From positions 248,001 to 312,000 of the forward strand of contig NZ_FXWK01000002.1 in NCBI RefSeq assembly GCF_900177655.1: DNA of 64,000 nucleotides, read 5' to 3'. Positions within the stretch are counted from its first letter, which is position 1. Each line of letters begins with the position of its first letter. A program made the position numbers and the translations under genes. Source of the DNA: Devosia lucknowensis (GTDB taxonomy: Bacteria; Pseudomonadota; Alphaproteobacteria; Rhizobiales; Devosiaceae). The notes beneath the pieces were generated by a model. It was not told the origin of the DNA, ran no database searches, and saw only the letters and a program-made list of their open reading frames with translations. Shown here in pieces: positions 1 to 9,158 of the stretch.

Positions 1-1
1 G

Positions 2-628
2 GCCAAACTCCACCGCATCGAGCCCGAAGCGATCGGACTGGGGGATTACGGACGTCCGGGCAATTACTTCGAGCGCCAGATCGCCCGGTGGAGCAAGCAG
101 TATGACGAGTCCACCGGCAGCCGCATTTCGGCGCTGGACGAACTGGTGGCGCGCCTGCCCTCGCTGATGCCGCCGGACGACGGCAAGGTCACCATTGCCC
201 ATGGTGATTTCCGTCTAGGGAATATGCTGTTCCACCCCACCGAACCTCGGGTGGTCGGTATTCTCGACTGGGAGTTGTCGACGCTGGGGCACCCCTATGC
301 AGATCTCGGCTTCTGCTGCATGCCCTGGCACACGACGCCGGACGAGTATGGCGGCATAATGGGTCTGGATGGCGACCTGGGTATCCCGACGCAGGCAGAA
401 TTCTGTGCTCATTATCATGCGCAGGTCGGCTCGGACGCGCCGCTGCTGCCGTTTCATGTCGCGTTCGCTCTCTTCCGCTTCTCGGTGATTTTTGTCGGCA
501 TTGCGGACAGGGTGCGCAGCGGCAATGCAGCCGCCGCCAATGCCGAAGCGGTGGGGCCGCTCGCGAAGCGGTTTGCCGAGCGGGCACTCGAAGTGATCAA
601 TGATCACCCAGATCATGCCGGCTTCTAA
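2..628 (+). CDS. APH-family phosphotransferase, 5' end outside the window
   Basis: The reading frame is open from base 2 and ends with TAA at 626-628, leaving about 208 residues of the C-terminal half. The aminoglycoside-phosphotransferase fold is shown by the Brenner-type catalytic motif HGDFRLGN (about residue 66 of the visible part) and the metal-binding segment [17 protein letters not shown]. This wording is typical of the kinase group related to the ACAD10/ACAD11 N-terminal domain, which usually sits beside acyl-CoA dehydrogenases rather than acting on antibiotics. The start and N-lobe lie upstream of the window. Substrate is unknown; a phosphorylated hydroxyacyl-CoA intermediate is the family-based inference. 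Confidence 0.88.
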   Translation, partial: AKLHRIEPEAIGLGDYGRPGNYFERQIARWSKQYDESTGSRISALDELVARLPSLMPPDDGKVTIAHGDFRLGNMLFHPTEPRVVGILDWELSTLGHPYADLGFCCMPWHTTPDEYGGIMGLDGDLGIPTQAEFCAHYHAQVGSDAPLLPFHVAFALFRFSVIFVGIADRVRSGNAAAANAEAVGPLAKRFAERALEVINDHPDHAGF

Positions 629-744
629 CGAATTCTGCCCCGGCGCACCCACGCCAAGCCACGGTTGCGCACCACCGCGCTGTTGAACATTGACTTGCCC
701 GACCCTTTTGCGCATGTCGTTTCGGGGCAAGGGATGGGCTGATT

Positions 745-1425
745 TTGACGCAGAAACAATTGCAGCAGGACTATTCGAGCGAGGCCATCTGCGAACGCAT
801 CCTGCAGCGTCACCGCGGCTCGGTCTCCGTTCAGAAGCAGCATCTGGCCGTCGCCAACCTGTCGCGCATCATCCAGGCGACGCTCAAACTATCCAACCGG
901 CAAGGCTTTCACGCCATGTCGCTGCGCGAACTGGCCAGCACTGCGGGCCTCAGCATGGGCGGGATGTACTCCTATTTCGACAACAAGGAGACCTTGCTGC
1001 TGATGATCCTCGACGCCGTCTCAAGCTCGGCGCAAGACGTGCTCAGCGGCGCGCCCGAGGGCGTGGCCGACGACCCCGTGCAGCATCTGAACTGGCTGGT
1101 CGAAACGCATATCCAGCTCACCGAGATCATGCAGCCCTGGTTCGTCTTCGTCTTCATGGAGGCCAAGGCCTTCCCTGAACCGGCCAAACGCATGGCCATT
1201 GCCAGCGAGGCAGCTACCGAGGCGATGTTTGCCGACGTGCTTCGTCGTGGCGTCGGAACGGGTGCCTTCGCCATCGATGACGTCCAACTGACGGCGGCAA
1301 TCATCAAGCCGCTGCTTCAGGACTGGTATGTGAAGCGCGCGAAGTATCGCAAGGCAGGCATTTCGGTGAGCCAATACGCCGGGCATGTGAACGGCTTCGT
1401 CCACGCTGCGATTGCCGCTCGATAA
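745..1425 (+). CDS. TetR/AcrR family transcriptional regulator
   Basis: A 226-residue one-component repressor. The N-terminal TetR DNA-binding domain spans about residues 41-85, with the helix-turn-helix around SLRELASTAGLSMGGMYSYF. The rest is an all-helical ligand-binding domain typical in length for the family. The only start that keeps the whole domain is TTG at 745, and its ribosome site is weak. It follows the APH-family kinase by 116 bp on the same strand and may control that unit or an upstream acyl-CoA pathway; this is inference. A perfect palindrome overlaps its stop codon (1424-1437). Confidence 0.85.
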   Translation: MTQKQLQQDYSSEAICERILQRHRGSVSVQKQHLAVANLSRIIQATLKLSNRQGFHAMSLRELASTAGLSMGGMYSYFDNKETLLLMILDAVSSSAQDVLSGAPEGVADDPVQHLNWLVETHIQLTEIMQPWFVFVFMEAKAFPEPAKRMAIASEAATEAMFADVLRRGVGTGAFAIDDVQLTAAIIKPLLQDWYVKRAKYRKAGISVSQYAGHVNGFVHAAIAAR

Positions 1426-1437
1426 CGAGCGCTCGTT
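1424..1437. other. Perfect 14-bp palindrome at the TetR stop codon
   Basis: AACGAGCGCTCGTT reads identically on both strands and begins inside the TAA stop codon. It is followed by an A-run rather than a T-run, so it is a poor intrinsic terminator for the plus strand. It could be a small hairpin ending the TetR transcript or a protein-binding site; the sequence does not decide. Confidence 0.3.
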
Positions 1438-1600
1438 CGAAAAAAATTTGCGCATTATGAAAATTCTTGGCTCGCAGACGCCCGGCAAGGGTGCTTGCGT
1501 TCGCCATAAGGCATTGAATTGGCATCCCGTTTCTTGCTGCAAATCGCGCTTCTGACCATGCTTTGAATAGCGGGCAGTGAGCTCTTGCGGAGAAGGTCGT

Positions 1601-1625
1601 CTTGTATATTAATGTTGCATACAAG
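1601..1625. promoter_or_regulatory. Candidate GntR operator (inverted repeat)
   Basis: CTTGTAT at 1601-1607 and its exact reverse complement ATACAAG at 1619-1625 form a 7-bp inverted repeat with an 11-bp spacer. The arms resemble the TTGTAT/ATACAA half-sites bound by FCD-type GntR regulators. The repeat lies just upstream of the ribosome site of the GntR gene that starts at 1641, which suggests autoregulation and control of the downstream operon. Confidence 0.6.
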
Positions 1626-1640
1626 ACATGGAGGGATGTT

Positions 1641-2357
1641 TTGACAGTCGCCGCGAGTATCAGCAGCAAGATCGTCGAAGCGATCCTGAGCCAGCAGTTG
1701 ACGCCAGACTCGAGGCTCGGTGAATCCGAGCTCGCCACCCTGTTCAACTGCAGCCGCACCATCGTGCGCGAGGCAATGCTCGATCTGTCGGCACGCGGGA
1801 TCGTGAGCGTCAGTCCCCGTCGTGGCTGGTTCCTGACCAAAGTGGATGCCGAGACGGCGCGCGAACTCTACGACGCCCGCCAGATCATCGAAGTCGGTCT
1901 CCTGCGGCACTTCGCGCAGAAAGGACGACCGATGGAAGAACACCTCGTTCTTCGCCTGCGGGCGCACCTGGCAGACCAGAAGGCGGCCCTCGCAGAGGGC
2001 CATGTCGGACGCCGCAGCTACCTTCTTGGCAATTTTCACGTTTGCCTGGCCGAATGCCTGGGCAATCGGCTCCTGGCCGAAAAGCTCCGCGACTTCACCG
2101 TCCTGACAACCCTTTTCACCATGCGCCACCAGACGCCGGGCGATGCCCGCATGTCCTATGAGGAGCATGTCGCGGTGGTGGAGGCTCTGGCGTCCGGGCG
2201 CCTCGAGGCGGCCTGCGATTGCATGTCCGACCATCTCGGCACCTGGGATGCCAAAGTGCACATGGTGCGCGAAGTCGATCCCCTGGACGGCCTGCGCCGG
2301 GCGCTGACGCCGCCGGCGCTTGCCGTAAAGACCGTCGCCACCGGAGGGAAGAAGTAA
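1641..2357 (+). CDS. GntR family regulator with FCD ligand domain
   Basis: I place the start at TTG 1641 because GGAGGG at 1630-1635 is correctly spaced for it; a longer reading from TTG 1602 would run through the inverted repeat and lacks a ribosome site. The 238-residue protein has a winged HTH at about residues 7-65 (SELATLFNCSRTIVREAM is the recognition region). A helical FCD domain follows, with the usual metal/ligand residues: Asp in YDARQIIE and His in NFHVCLAE, EEHVAVVEA and SDHLG. Its TAA stop shares one base with the ATG of the rhodanese gene, so it leads the operon running to 14155. It probably senses the imported compound or a breakdown product. Confidence 0.9.
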   Translation: MTVAASISSKIVEAILSQQLTPDSRLGESELATLFNCSRTIVREAMLDLSARGIVSVSPRRGWFLTKVDAETARELYDARQIIEVGLLRHFAQKGRPMEEHLVLRLRAHLADQKAALAEGHVGRRSYLLGNFHVCLAECLGNRLLAEKLRDFTVLTTLFTMRHQTPGDARMSYEEHVAVVEALASGRLEAACDCMSDHLGTWDAKVHMVREVDPLDGLRRALTPPALAVKTVATGGKK

Positions 2358-2776
2358 TGGCTATTCGCGGCACCATGGCCTGGGTGGACAGTCTGCGTCC
2401 GCAGGTACCGACGCTCAGCGCCGCCGAACTGGCCGGGCGTCTGAAAAGTGGCGACGCACTCACCGTCATCGACATCCGCGAACTTCAGGAACGCATCGAC
2501 AAGGGCGCCATCCCGAACTCCCATCACGTTCCTCGCGGCATGCTGGAATTCTGGGCCGATCCCCAGATGAACTATCACCGGGATTATTTCGTCGAGAGCG
2601 GTCGGTATGTGGTCTATTGCGCAGGGGGTGGCCGGTCCGTCCTCGCAGCGCTAGCGCTGATGGACATGGGCTACGAGAACGTCTGGCATCTCGATGGCGG
2701 TTTCGGCGCCTGGGAAAAGGCAGGCCAGCCTGTCGAGGACGCAGCAGCGACCTCGCGTTGGCAGCGGAAGCCCTGA
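2357..2776 (+). CDS. Rhodanese-like domain protein
   Basis: A single-domain sulfurtransferase-like protein of 139 residues, starting at the ATG that overlaps the GntR stop by one base and is preceded by GGAGGGA. Family hallmarks are the CH2A-like segment VIDIRELQE, then GAIPNSHHVPRGMLEF, and the catalytic loop with Cys88 in YCAGGGRS. It ends in FGAWEKAGQP, a standard rhodanese C-terminus. Soluble and cytoplasmic. It sits between a regulator and an ABC importer, which is uncommon and hints that the imported substrate or a product contains sulfur or an electrophile; that is inference. Confidence 0.88.
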   Translation: MAIRGTMAWVDSLRPQVPTLSAAELAGRLKSGDALTVIDIRELQERIDKGAIPNSHHVPRGMLEFWADPQMNYHRDYFVESGRYVVYCAGGGRSVLAALALMDMGYENVWHLDGGFGAWEKAGQPVEDAAATSRWQRKP

Positions 2777-2779
2777 GCC

Positions 2780-3733
2780 ATGATCGTTTTCGCAATCCGC
2801 CGCGCTGTTCTGGGGGTGCTGGTGCTGGTGGCGGTGGCGCTGATGGTGTTCGTCACCGTCCGTCTCATCCCCGGCGACATCGTCAATCAGCAGCTGGCAG
2901 AGGCCGGCGCGGTGACGCCGGAACTGCTTGCGGAAAAGCGCGCAGCAATGGGGCTGGACAAACCCATGCACGAGCAGTTCCTGGTCTGGGCCGGGGGCAT
3001 GGTCAGGGGTGATCTCGGACTGTCGCTGTGGACCGGCCGCCCGGTGGCCGCGCAGGTCGGCACTGCGCTGTTGCCCACCTTGCAATTATCGATCATCGCC
3101 ATCGCCATGGGCGCCCTTGTCGGCATCGGCGCCGGCGTTCTGGCAGCGCTGTGGCGTGGCACCGCCGGCGACATGGTGCTGCGCATGATGTCGACAGTAT
3201 TCCTTGCCATCCCGCAATTGTGGCTCGGGCTCCTGACCCTGACCGGGCTGGCGCTGATTGGCTACTATATCCCCCTCCCCTATCGCAGCTTTGCGACCGA
3301 CCCCTGGGCCAATTTCCAGCAGGTCATCTTCCCGGCGCTTGCCTTGTCGCTCGGCGTTGCGGCGGCGCTGTCGCGACTGACGCGGTCGGCAATGCTGGAA
3401 GTGACCGGTGCCGACTTCATCAGGGCGGCACGGGCCCGCGGGGTGTCGTCGTCGGGACTGTATCTCGGTCACGCGCTCAAGAATGCGCTGATCCCGGTCA
3501 TCACGCTGCTGGGCACCCAGTTTGGCAACCTGCTGTCCGGGACCGTGATCATCGAGCGCATCTTCAATGTCCCGGGACTGGGCAACCTCCTGTTCGAAGC
3601 CGTCGCCAATCGCGACTACACGGTGATCCAGGCTGCCGTGCTGACCTACGGACTGATCACCATCGTCGTCAACCTGCTGGTGGACCTCTCCTATGGGCTC
3701 GTGGATCCGCGCATCCGGGAGGCCCGCTCATGA
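2780..3733 (+). CDS. Dpp/Opp-type ABC transporter permease (DppB-like)
   Basis: Inner-membrane permease of 317 residues. It has the N-terminal transmembrane helix and VRLIPGDIV segment of the DppB/OppB group, followed by five further hydrophobic stretches. The cytoplasmic EAA loop (ARARGVSSSGLYLGHALKNALIP) is at about residues 215-240. Start is ATG three bases after the rhodanese stop; the stop overlaps the next gene in an ATGA arrangement. With the next four genes it makes a complete peptide/opine/nickel-family importer. The substrate is not readable from the permease; the neighbouring hydrolases suggest an amide or ester compound. Confidence 0.93.
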   Translation: MIVFAIRRAVLGVLVLVAVALMVFVTVRLIPGDIVNQQLAEAGAVTPELLAEKRAAMGLDKPMHEQFLVWAGGMVRGDLGLSLWTGRPVAAQVGTALLPTLQLSIIAIAMGALVGIGAGVLAALWRGTAGDMVLRMMSTVFLAIPQLWLGLLTLTGLALIGYYIPLPYRSFATDPWANFQQVIFPALALSLGVAAALSRLTRSAMLEVTGADFIRAARARGVSSSGLYLGHALKNALIPVITLLGTQFGNLLSGTVIIERIFNVPGLGNLLFEAVANRDYTVIQAAVLTYGLITIVVNLLVDLSYGLVDPRIREARS

Positions 3734-4611
3734 GCTCGCTCATCCAGGTCCGGGAGACCGCGCCGGAACGTCGGACCAGCCGGACGCTCGCCATCTTCAA
3801 GGCGTTGGTAAAAGACCCTATCGGCTGCACCGCGCTCATCATCCTGACCGTGGTCCTGGCCCTGGCGATCCTGGCGCCGTTCGTCGCGCAGTTCGACCCG
3901 CTGGTGCAGAACCGGCGCGCCATTCTTCAGCCACCATCGCTGACCCATTGGTTCGGCACCGATGATATCGGCCGGGACGTCTTCTCCCGCGTGCTCTACG
4001 GCACGCAGATTTCGCTGCTGGTCGGCCTGATGGTCGTGGTGATCACCATGATCATCGGTGGCCTGATCGGCATGATCTCCGGCTATTTCGGTGGCTGGGT
4101 CGACATGATCATCCAGCGCATCGTCGAAGCCCTCGACACGCTGCCGTCGCTGGTGCTGTCGCTGTTCATTGCCGCCATGCTGGGACCGAGCGTGCGCAAC
4201 GTGATCATCGCGGTGACGCTCGCCCAGATCCCGCGCTTCGTTCGCGTCGTGCGCTCCGAAACCATGAAAATCCGCGGCCACGATTTCATTGCCGCGTCGC
4301 GGGTGATCGGCGCTTCGCCGCTGCGCATCATGCTCACGCATGGCGTGCCCAACCTGATGCCGACCATGCTCGTGCTGGGCTCGCTGGCGTTCGGCATCGC
4401 CATCATGACGGAAGCGGCTCTGAGCTTCCTCGGTGTCGGCACCCCGCCGCCCAACCCATCGCTGGGCACCATGCTTTCGCAGGGCACACGCTTCATCGGC
4501 CAGGCGCCCTGGCTCATCATTTTCCCCGGGCTGATGCTGACCATCAGCGTCCTCGCCCTCAACCTCATCGGCGACGCCCTTCGCGACGTCCTCGACCCTC
4601 GCAACCGCTAG
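3730..4611 (+). CDS. Dpp/Opp-type ABC transporter permease (DppC-like)
   Basis: 293 residues, with ATG overlapping the stop of the preceding permease (ATGA). The N-terminal helix is followed by the family segment HWFGTDDIGRDVFSRVLYGTQ, which marks the DppC/OppC subgroup. The EAA loop (AASRVIGASPLRIMLTHGVPN) and the C-terminal LNLIGDALRDVLDPR are typical. It forms the translocation pore with the DppB-like partner. It is followed by a 52-bp gap before the binding-protein gene. Confidence 0.93.
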   Translation: MSSLIQVRETAPERRTSRTLAIFKALVKDPIGCTALIILTVVLALAILAPFVAQFDPLVQNRRAILQPPSLTHWFGTDDIGRDVFSRVLYGTQISLLVGLMVVVITMIIGGLIGMISGYFGGWVDMIIQRIVEALDTLPSLVLSLFIAAMLGPSVRNVIIAVTLAQIPRFVRVVRSETMKIRGHDFIAASRVIGASPLRIMLTHGVPNLMPTMLVLGSLAFGIAIMTEAALSFLGVGTPPPNPSLGTMLSQGTRFIGQAPWLIIFPGLMLTISVLALNLIGDALRDVLDPRNR

Positions 4612-4663
4612 CACCGATCAGCGGACCGAGCCCCAAGCCGCAATAACAAGGGAACGCACTGAA

Positions 4664-6265
4664 ATGTTAAAAGGACTACTCGCCCGCTACGCATTCGTCA
4701 CCGCACTTCCTGTGCTTGCCCTCGCGGCGGCGATGGTCGTGGCGCCCGCCGCGATCGCTCAGGACAAGCACGGTGGCAAGGTCGTCATCAATGTCCATGC
4801 CGATGCGCCGAACTTCGATCCGCTGGCCAGCACCGAGTTTGCCGTGCATTCGCGCCTCGGCCTGGCCATGAACCGGCTCGTCGAATGGCAGACCGGGGAC
4901 GATATCGGCTACGGCCAGTTCGTCGCCAAGCCAGGCCTCGCCGAAAGCTGGGAAATCTCAGAGGACGGCCTGACCTACACGTTCAAGATCCGGGACGCCG
5001 TCTGGCAGGACGTGGCCCCGGTATCGGGTCGCGCCGTCACATCGGCGGATGTCGTGGCGACCTATGAGGCCATCCTCGCGGGTGGCGTTCAGAAGGGACT
5101 GCTGTCGGCCGTCGATACGATCACCGCTCCGGACGACAAGACCGTGGTGATCACGCTCAAGCGCCGCAATGTGGTGCTGCTGCAGAACCTTGCGCACCAG
5201 AACATGTGGATCCTGCCCACCGAAGCCTTCGATGGCGGGTACGACCGCAACACGACGGTCATCGGTACCGGGCCGTGGATCCTGACCGCCGATGAAGTGG
5301 GTGTCGCCACCCGCTATGTCCGCAACGAAAGCTATTTCGGCAAGGATGAGAACGGCGAGCAGCTGCCCTATCTCGACGAGGTCGAGATCTTGCCGATCAA
5401 GGACCTCAATGCCCGCATCATGGCCTTCCGCTCCGGCCAGGTCGACATCTGGTTCGGACCGCTGAACATGACGCAGATGGAAGGCCTCAAGCAGGCTTTG
5501 CCAGACATGCAGGATGTGCAGACCACGGCCAATACGCAGAGCGAGCTCTACCTCAATCCCAGCTTCGAGCCCTTTGCGAGCCTCGAAGTGCGCCAGGCGA
5601 TGAACCTTGCTCTTGACCGGCTGGGCTTGGGCGAAGTGGTGCGCGGCGGCGGCGGCATCGGCGGTGTAGTAGGCCCTGCGCTCAACACCCAGACCCTGCC
5701 GGAAGAAGAACGCATCGCCCTCTACGGCACGCCGGATCATGAGAAAGCCAAGGCACTGCTCGCGGATGCCGGCTATCCCGATGGGTTCACCTTCGAATTC
5801 ACCGTTCTCAACTACGGCGAGGAATTCGTCCGCGAGGCGGAGTGGATCCAGCAGGATCTGGCGGAGATCGGCGTTACGGCTGAAATAAAGATGGTCGATA
5901 CCGTCGCCGGCCAGGCGCTTGGCAAGGAAGGCGACTTCCAGGCCATGTTCCTGATGATGAGCCCGTTTGCGGAAGCGGACGAATATTTCACCAGTCATTA
6001 CCTGCCCGGCGCCGTGCGCAACTATACTGGCATCGACGATCCGGCCCTGACGGCAATGATCGAAGAGCAGCAGGGCATCATGGACGTGGCCGAGCGCCAG
6101 GAGAAAATCTGGGAAATCCAGCGCTACGTCTACGAGAACATCCAGAATCCTCTCCCGATCTGGGCCGCGGTCCTGCTGCACCCGGCACAGGCCGATATCC
6201 GCGGCTGGCACCCGATGATCACGCAGGGTTTCCCGAGCCTGCCTGAAGTCTGGGTCGAGGACTGA
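4664..6265 (+). CDS. ABC transporter substrate-binding protein, family 5
   Basis: A 533-residue periplasmic binding protein of the extracellular solute-binding family 5 (DppA/OppA-like). A Sec signal peptide covers about residues 1-32 with a probable cleavage after AIA before QDKHGG. The mature protein shows the family pattern: a GLAESWEISEDGLTYTFKIRD segment near the N-terminus, an RQAMNLALDR helix and a C-terminal NPLPIWAAVLLHPAQ. The likely ribosome site is AAGGGAA upstream of ATG 4664. It feeds the two permeases upstream and the two ATPases downstream. Family 5 proteins bind peptides, opines, glycosides or nickel, so the exact ligand is open. Confidence 0.93.
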   Translation: MLKGLLARYAFVTALPVLALAAAMVVAPAAIAQDKHGGKVVINVHADAPNFDPLASTEFAVHSRLGLAMNRLVEWQTGDDIGYGQFVAKPGLAESWEISEDGLTYTFKIRDAVWQDVAPVSGRAVTSADVVATYEAILAGGVQKGLLSAVDTITAPDDKTVVITLKRRNVVLLQNLAHQNMWILPTEAFDGGYDRNTTVIGTGPWILTADEVGVATRYVRNESYFGKDENGEQLPYLDEVEILPIKDLNARIMAFRSGQVDIWFGPLNMTQMEGLKQALPDMQDVQTTANTQSELYLNPSFEPFASLEVRQAMNLALDRLGLGEVVRGGGGIGGVVGPALNTQTLPEEERIALYGTPDHEKAKALLADAGYPDGFTFEFTVLNYGEEFVREAEWIQQDLAEIGVTAEIKMVDTVAGQALGKEGDFQAMFLMMSPFAEADEYFTSHYLPGAVRNYTGIDDPALTAMIEEQQGIMDVAERQEKIWEIQRYVYENIQNPLPIWAAVLLHPAQADIRGWHPMITQGFPSLPEVWVED

Positions 6266-6270
6266 GCCCG

Positions 6271-7302
6271 ATGACCGCCCCGTCCCCCAACGGCGCGTCC
6301 GTGACAACCACTTCGAGCGCAACCCGTCCCGTTGCGCTTGCGGTGGAGGGCATGGCGGTCACCTATAGCGGCATCCTCGAAGTCTGCTCGGATGTCACCA
6401 TCGACGTCCGACGCGGCGAGGCCCTGGCCTTGATCGGGGAATCTGGATCAGGCAAGTCCGTCACGGTCCTGGCCGTGACGGGCCTGCTTGGACGCGGCGG
6501 CGCCATCGTGCGCGGCAGCGTCAAGCTCGACGGCGAGGAAATCTCGCAACTCTCCGAACGCGAACGCCGCGGCCGCAAGCTGCTCGGCAAGCGGATCGGC
6601 ATGATTTTCCAAAACCCCTCGCGGGCACTGGACCCGGTGTTCACAATCGGTCAACAGCTCAATGAGGCGCTGCGGCTGACAGGCCTTTCGGGCAAGGCCG
6701 AATTGCGCGCCAAGGGTACCGAGTGGCTGCGCCATGTCGGCCTGCCCGATCCCGAAGAGGCGCTGGACCGCTATCCGCACCAGTTGTCGGGCGGCCAGAG
6801 GCAGAGGGCGATGATCGCCATCGCGCTGGCCTCCGAGCCCGAACTGCTCATCGCGGACGAACCCACGACCGCCCTCGACGTCACCATCCAGGCGCAGGTG
6901 CTCAATCTCATCCGCCGGTTGCAGCGCGAACTCAATCTGGCGCTGGTCCTTGTCACCCATGATTTCGGTGTCGTTGCTGCGATGGCCGACCGGGTCGCCG
7001 TCATGTATGGCGGACAGGTCGTCGAGACGGGCACCGTAGATGAGATCATCCGGCGCCCGCGTCACCCTTACACGCAGGCTCTGCTCGCCAGCATTCCCAC
7101 CGGGCATGCCGGCGCGCGTATCGAAGCGCTCGCAGGCTCGGTACCCCATGCCGCATCCATGCCCTCGGGCTGCCGCTTTCACCCCCGCTGCCCATCCGCC
7201 ATACCGACCTGCCAGACCCGGGAGCCGATACTCGAGCCGAACCGCGAGGGACGCGTGATGCGCTGCCTGCGCGCAGACGAACTGGGGCACCAGAATGGCT
7301 GA
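6271..7302 (+). CDS. ABC transporter ATP-binding protein (DppD-like)
   Basis: 343-residue ATPase with Walker A GESGSGKS at about residues 56-63, signature LSGGQRQR, Walker B LLIADEP and the H-loop VTHDFG. The C-terminal oligopeptide extension contains the Cys-rich segment GCRFHPRCPSAIPTC, typical of DppD/DppF proteins. Starts five bases after the binding-protein stop and overlaps the next ATPase by eight bases. It powers the importer encoded upstream as a heterodimer with the next product. Confidence 0.93.
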   Translation: MTAPSPNGASVTTTSSATRPVALAVEGMAVTYSGILEVCSDVTIDVRRGEALALIGESGSGKSVTVLAVTGLLGRGGAIVRGSVKLDGEEISQLSERERRGRKLLGKRIGMIFQNPSRALDPVFTIGQQLNEALRLTGLSGKAELRAKGTEWLRHVGLPDPEEALDRYPHQLSGGQRQRAMIAIALASEPELLIADEPTTALDVTIQAQVLNLIRRLQRELNLALVLVTHDFGVVAAMADRVAVMYGGQVVETGTVDEIIRRPRHPYTQALLASIPTGHAGARIEALAGSVPHAASMPSGCRFHPRCPSAIPTCQTREPILEPNREGRVMRCLRADELGHQNG

Positions 7303-8266
7303 AGCACAAACCCTCTTTTCGCTCGACGACGTCAGCGTGCGTTATCCGATCCGACGCGGCTTCTTCCAGCGCGTCGTTGGCCATGTCGGCGCAGTGGATG
7401 GCGTAAGTTTCGATCTGAGGCGCGGTGAAACCCTGGCGCTCGTGGGCGAATCCGGCTGCGGCAAGAGTACGCTCGGCCGTGCCATCCTCCGCCTCGAAGA
7501 GGTCGCCGCCGGCACGATCACCACGGCCGGAAAACAGCTCGTCAGCCGCAAGGAACTGGCCCGCAAGGCCCAGGTCGTCTTTCAGGACCCCCTGGGGTCG
7601 CTGGATCCGCGCTGGACCATCGGCAATCTCATTGGCGAGGGGATAGACGTCCACCGCACCGCGACCGGTGCCGCGCGCGATGCAAAGGTGCGCGAACTTC
7701 TTGGCCAGGTTGAGCTGCCCAGCAGTGCCTTTCACAAATTTCCGCACCAGCTCTCCGGAGGCCAGCAACAGCGCGTCGCGATTGCCCGCGCACTGGCCAT
7801 GCGGCCGGAGCTGATTGTGCTAGACGAAGCAACGTCGGCACTGGACGTCTCGGTTCAGGCGCAGATCCTGAACCTGCTCAAGGATCTGCAGGCGGAATAT
7901 AGCCTCACCTACCTGTTCATCTCGCATGACCTCACAGTCGTCGGCCAGTTCGCGGACCGGGTTGCTGTCATGTATCTGGGCCGGATCATGGAGATGGGCG
8001 ATGCCGCAGAGGTGCTTGCCGCGCCGCGCCATCCCTACACCAGGGCGCTGCTGGCCTCCTCGCTCAAGGTCGATCCGGACATGCGCATCGATCGCGTACC
8101 GCTTCTGACCGGCGATGTGCCCAGCCCCAGAAATCCGCCAAGCGGCTGCCGCTTCCGCAGCCGGTGTCCCCTGGCCCAGCCTGCCTGCGCTGACCTTCGC
8201 CATCACATGATCACCGCCGCCAATGGCCGACAGGCTGCGGCCTGCATCGCCAACGGCGATCTTTAA
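7295..8266 (+). CDS. ABC transporter ATP-binding protein (DppF-like)
   Basis: 323-residue second ATPase of the importer. Walker A is GESGCGKS, the signature is LSGGQQQR, Walker B is LIVLDEA and the H-loop is ISHDLT. The C-terminal Cys segment [15 protein letters not shown] is present. Its ATG lies inside the end of the preceding ATPase gene. The N-terminal [17 protein letters not shown] segment is characteristic of the DppF subgroup. Completes a five-component transporter. Confidence 0.93.
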   Translation: MAEAQTLFSLDDVSVRYPIRRGFFQRVVGHVGAVDGVSFDLRRGETLALVGESGCGKSTLGRAILRLEEVAAGTITTAGKQLVSRKELARKAQVVFQDPLGSLDPRWTIGNLIGEGIDVHRTATGAARDAKVRELLGQVELPSSAFHKFPHQLSGGQQQRVAIARALAMRPELIVLDEATSALDVSVQAQILNLLKDLQAEYSLTYLFISHDLTVVGQFADRVAVMYLGRIMEMGDAAEVLAAPRHPYTRALLASSLKVDPDMRIDRVPLLTGDVPSPRNPPSGCRFRSRCPLAQPACADLRHHMITAANGRQAAACIANGDL

Positions 8267-8286
8267 TCCTGTTACCGAGACCCATC

Positions 8287-9135
8287 ATGACCAAGATCGA
8301 CCCAAACTGGACGTCCCACATCGCCGACCTCGATGGCGTCAAGATCCGTTACCTCGACAATGGCGGCACCGGTCCGGTGCTGGTCTGCCTTCACGGCACA
8401 TCGATGACAGCCCACGCGTGGGGGCATCTGGCCGCTAGCCTGCGCGACGGATATCGCGTCATTGCCGTCGACATGCGCGGCCACGGCGCGTCCGATCGTC
8501 CCAACAGCACGTACACGATCAAGGAACTTGCCGGCGACATCGCCAAGCTCGCAGAAAAGCTCGACCTCACGGATATCACGCTCGTGGGTAGTTCGGTCGG
8601 CAATCAGGTTGCCGTTTCCTTCGCCGCGGCTCATCCGGAACGTATCGCCGGGCTGATCCTGTCCGATCCAAGTTTCTTTGTGGCGGATGGCGAAATCGTC
8701 AAATACCTGCGCTCGCACCACACCCGCCGCCGCAACTATCCGGCGCTGGCCGATGCGGAAGCCTTTGCGCGGGCGCTGCCGCAACGCTCCGGCCTCAGCG
8801 ACGAGATGCACCGTCTGGCCAACCAGGGCGATTTCCGCGAAGAGGCGGATGGAAGCTGGAGCTGGGCATACGACCTTCCCGCCATCACCAAGCTTTTCCT
8901 CAATCTTTCGACCGATCAGTCCGCCGACATCGCCGCCATCAAGGCACCCGTCCTGGTGCTCAACGCCGATCGATCCAACGTCCTGAGCGCCAATCAGGCA
9001 GACGAACTCGCGAACAAGTTCGGCAATGCCACGCTGGAAACGGTCAAGAACAGCAACCACACCATCTGGGGTGATCAGCCCGATTATCTTGCAGCGCGGG
9101 CACGCAGTTTTCTCAAGGACCTCCCTGGCGCCTGA
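8287..9135 (+). CDS. Alpha/beta-fold hydrolase
   Basis: A 282-residue soluble hydrolase. The oxyanion strand LVCLHGTSMTAHAW is followed by DMRGHGASDRP and the nucleophile elbow GSSVG with Ser103. The acid lies near VLVLNADRSN and the catalytic His is in NSNHTIWGDQPD near residue 257. No signal peptide, so it acts in the cytoplasm after import. Lies 20 bp after the ATPase genes in the same operon. Probably cleaves an ester, lactone or thioester of the imported molecule; the family is too broad for a firmer reaction. Confidence 0.88.
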   Translation: MTKIDPNWTSHIADLDGVKIRYLDNGGTGPVLVCLHGTSMTAHAWGHLAASLRDGYRVIAVDMRGHGASDRPNSTYTIKELAGDIAKLAEKLDLTDITLVGSSVGNQVAVSFAAAHPERIAGLILSDPSFFVADGEIVKYLRSHHTRRRNYPALADAEAFARALPQRSGLSDEMHRLANQGDFREEADGSWSWAYDLPAITKLFLNLSTDQSADIAAIKAPVLVLNADRSNVLSANQADELANKFGNATLETVKNSNHTIWGDQPDYLAARARSFLKDLPGA

Positions 9136-9158
9136 CAATAGCTTGGGGGACATCCGAG

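Noticed and set aside
1424..1450. Palindrome plus A-run as an intrinsic terminator for the TetR gene
   Set aside because: The run after the hairpin is A-rich on the plus strand; a T-run is needed. Kept only as an unexplained palindrome.
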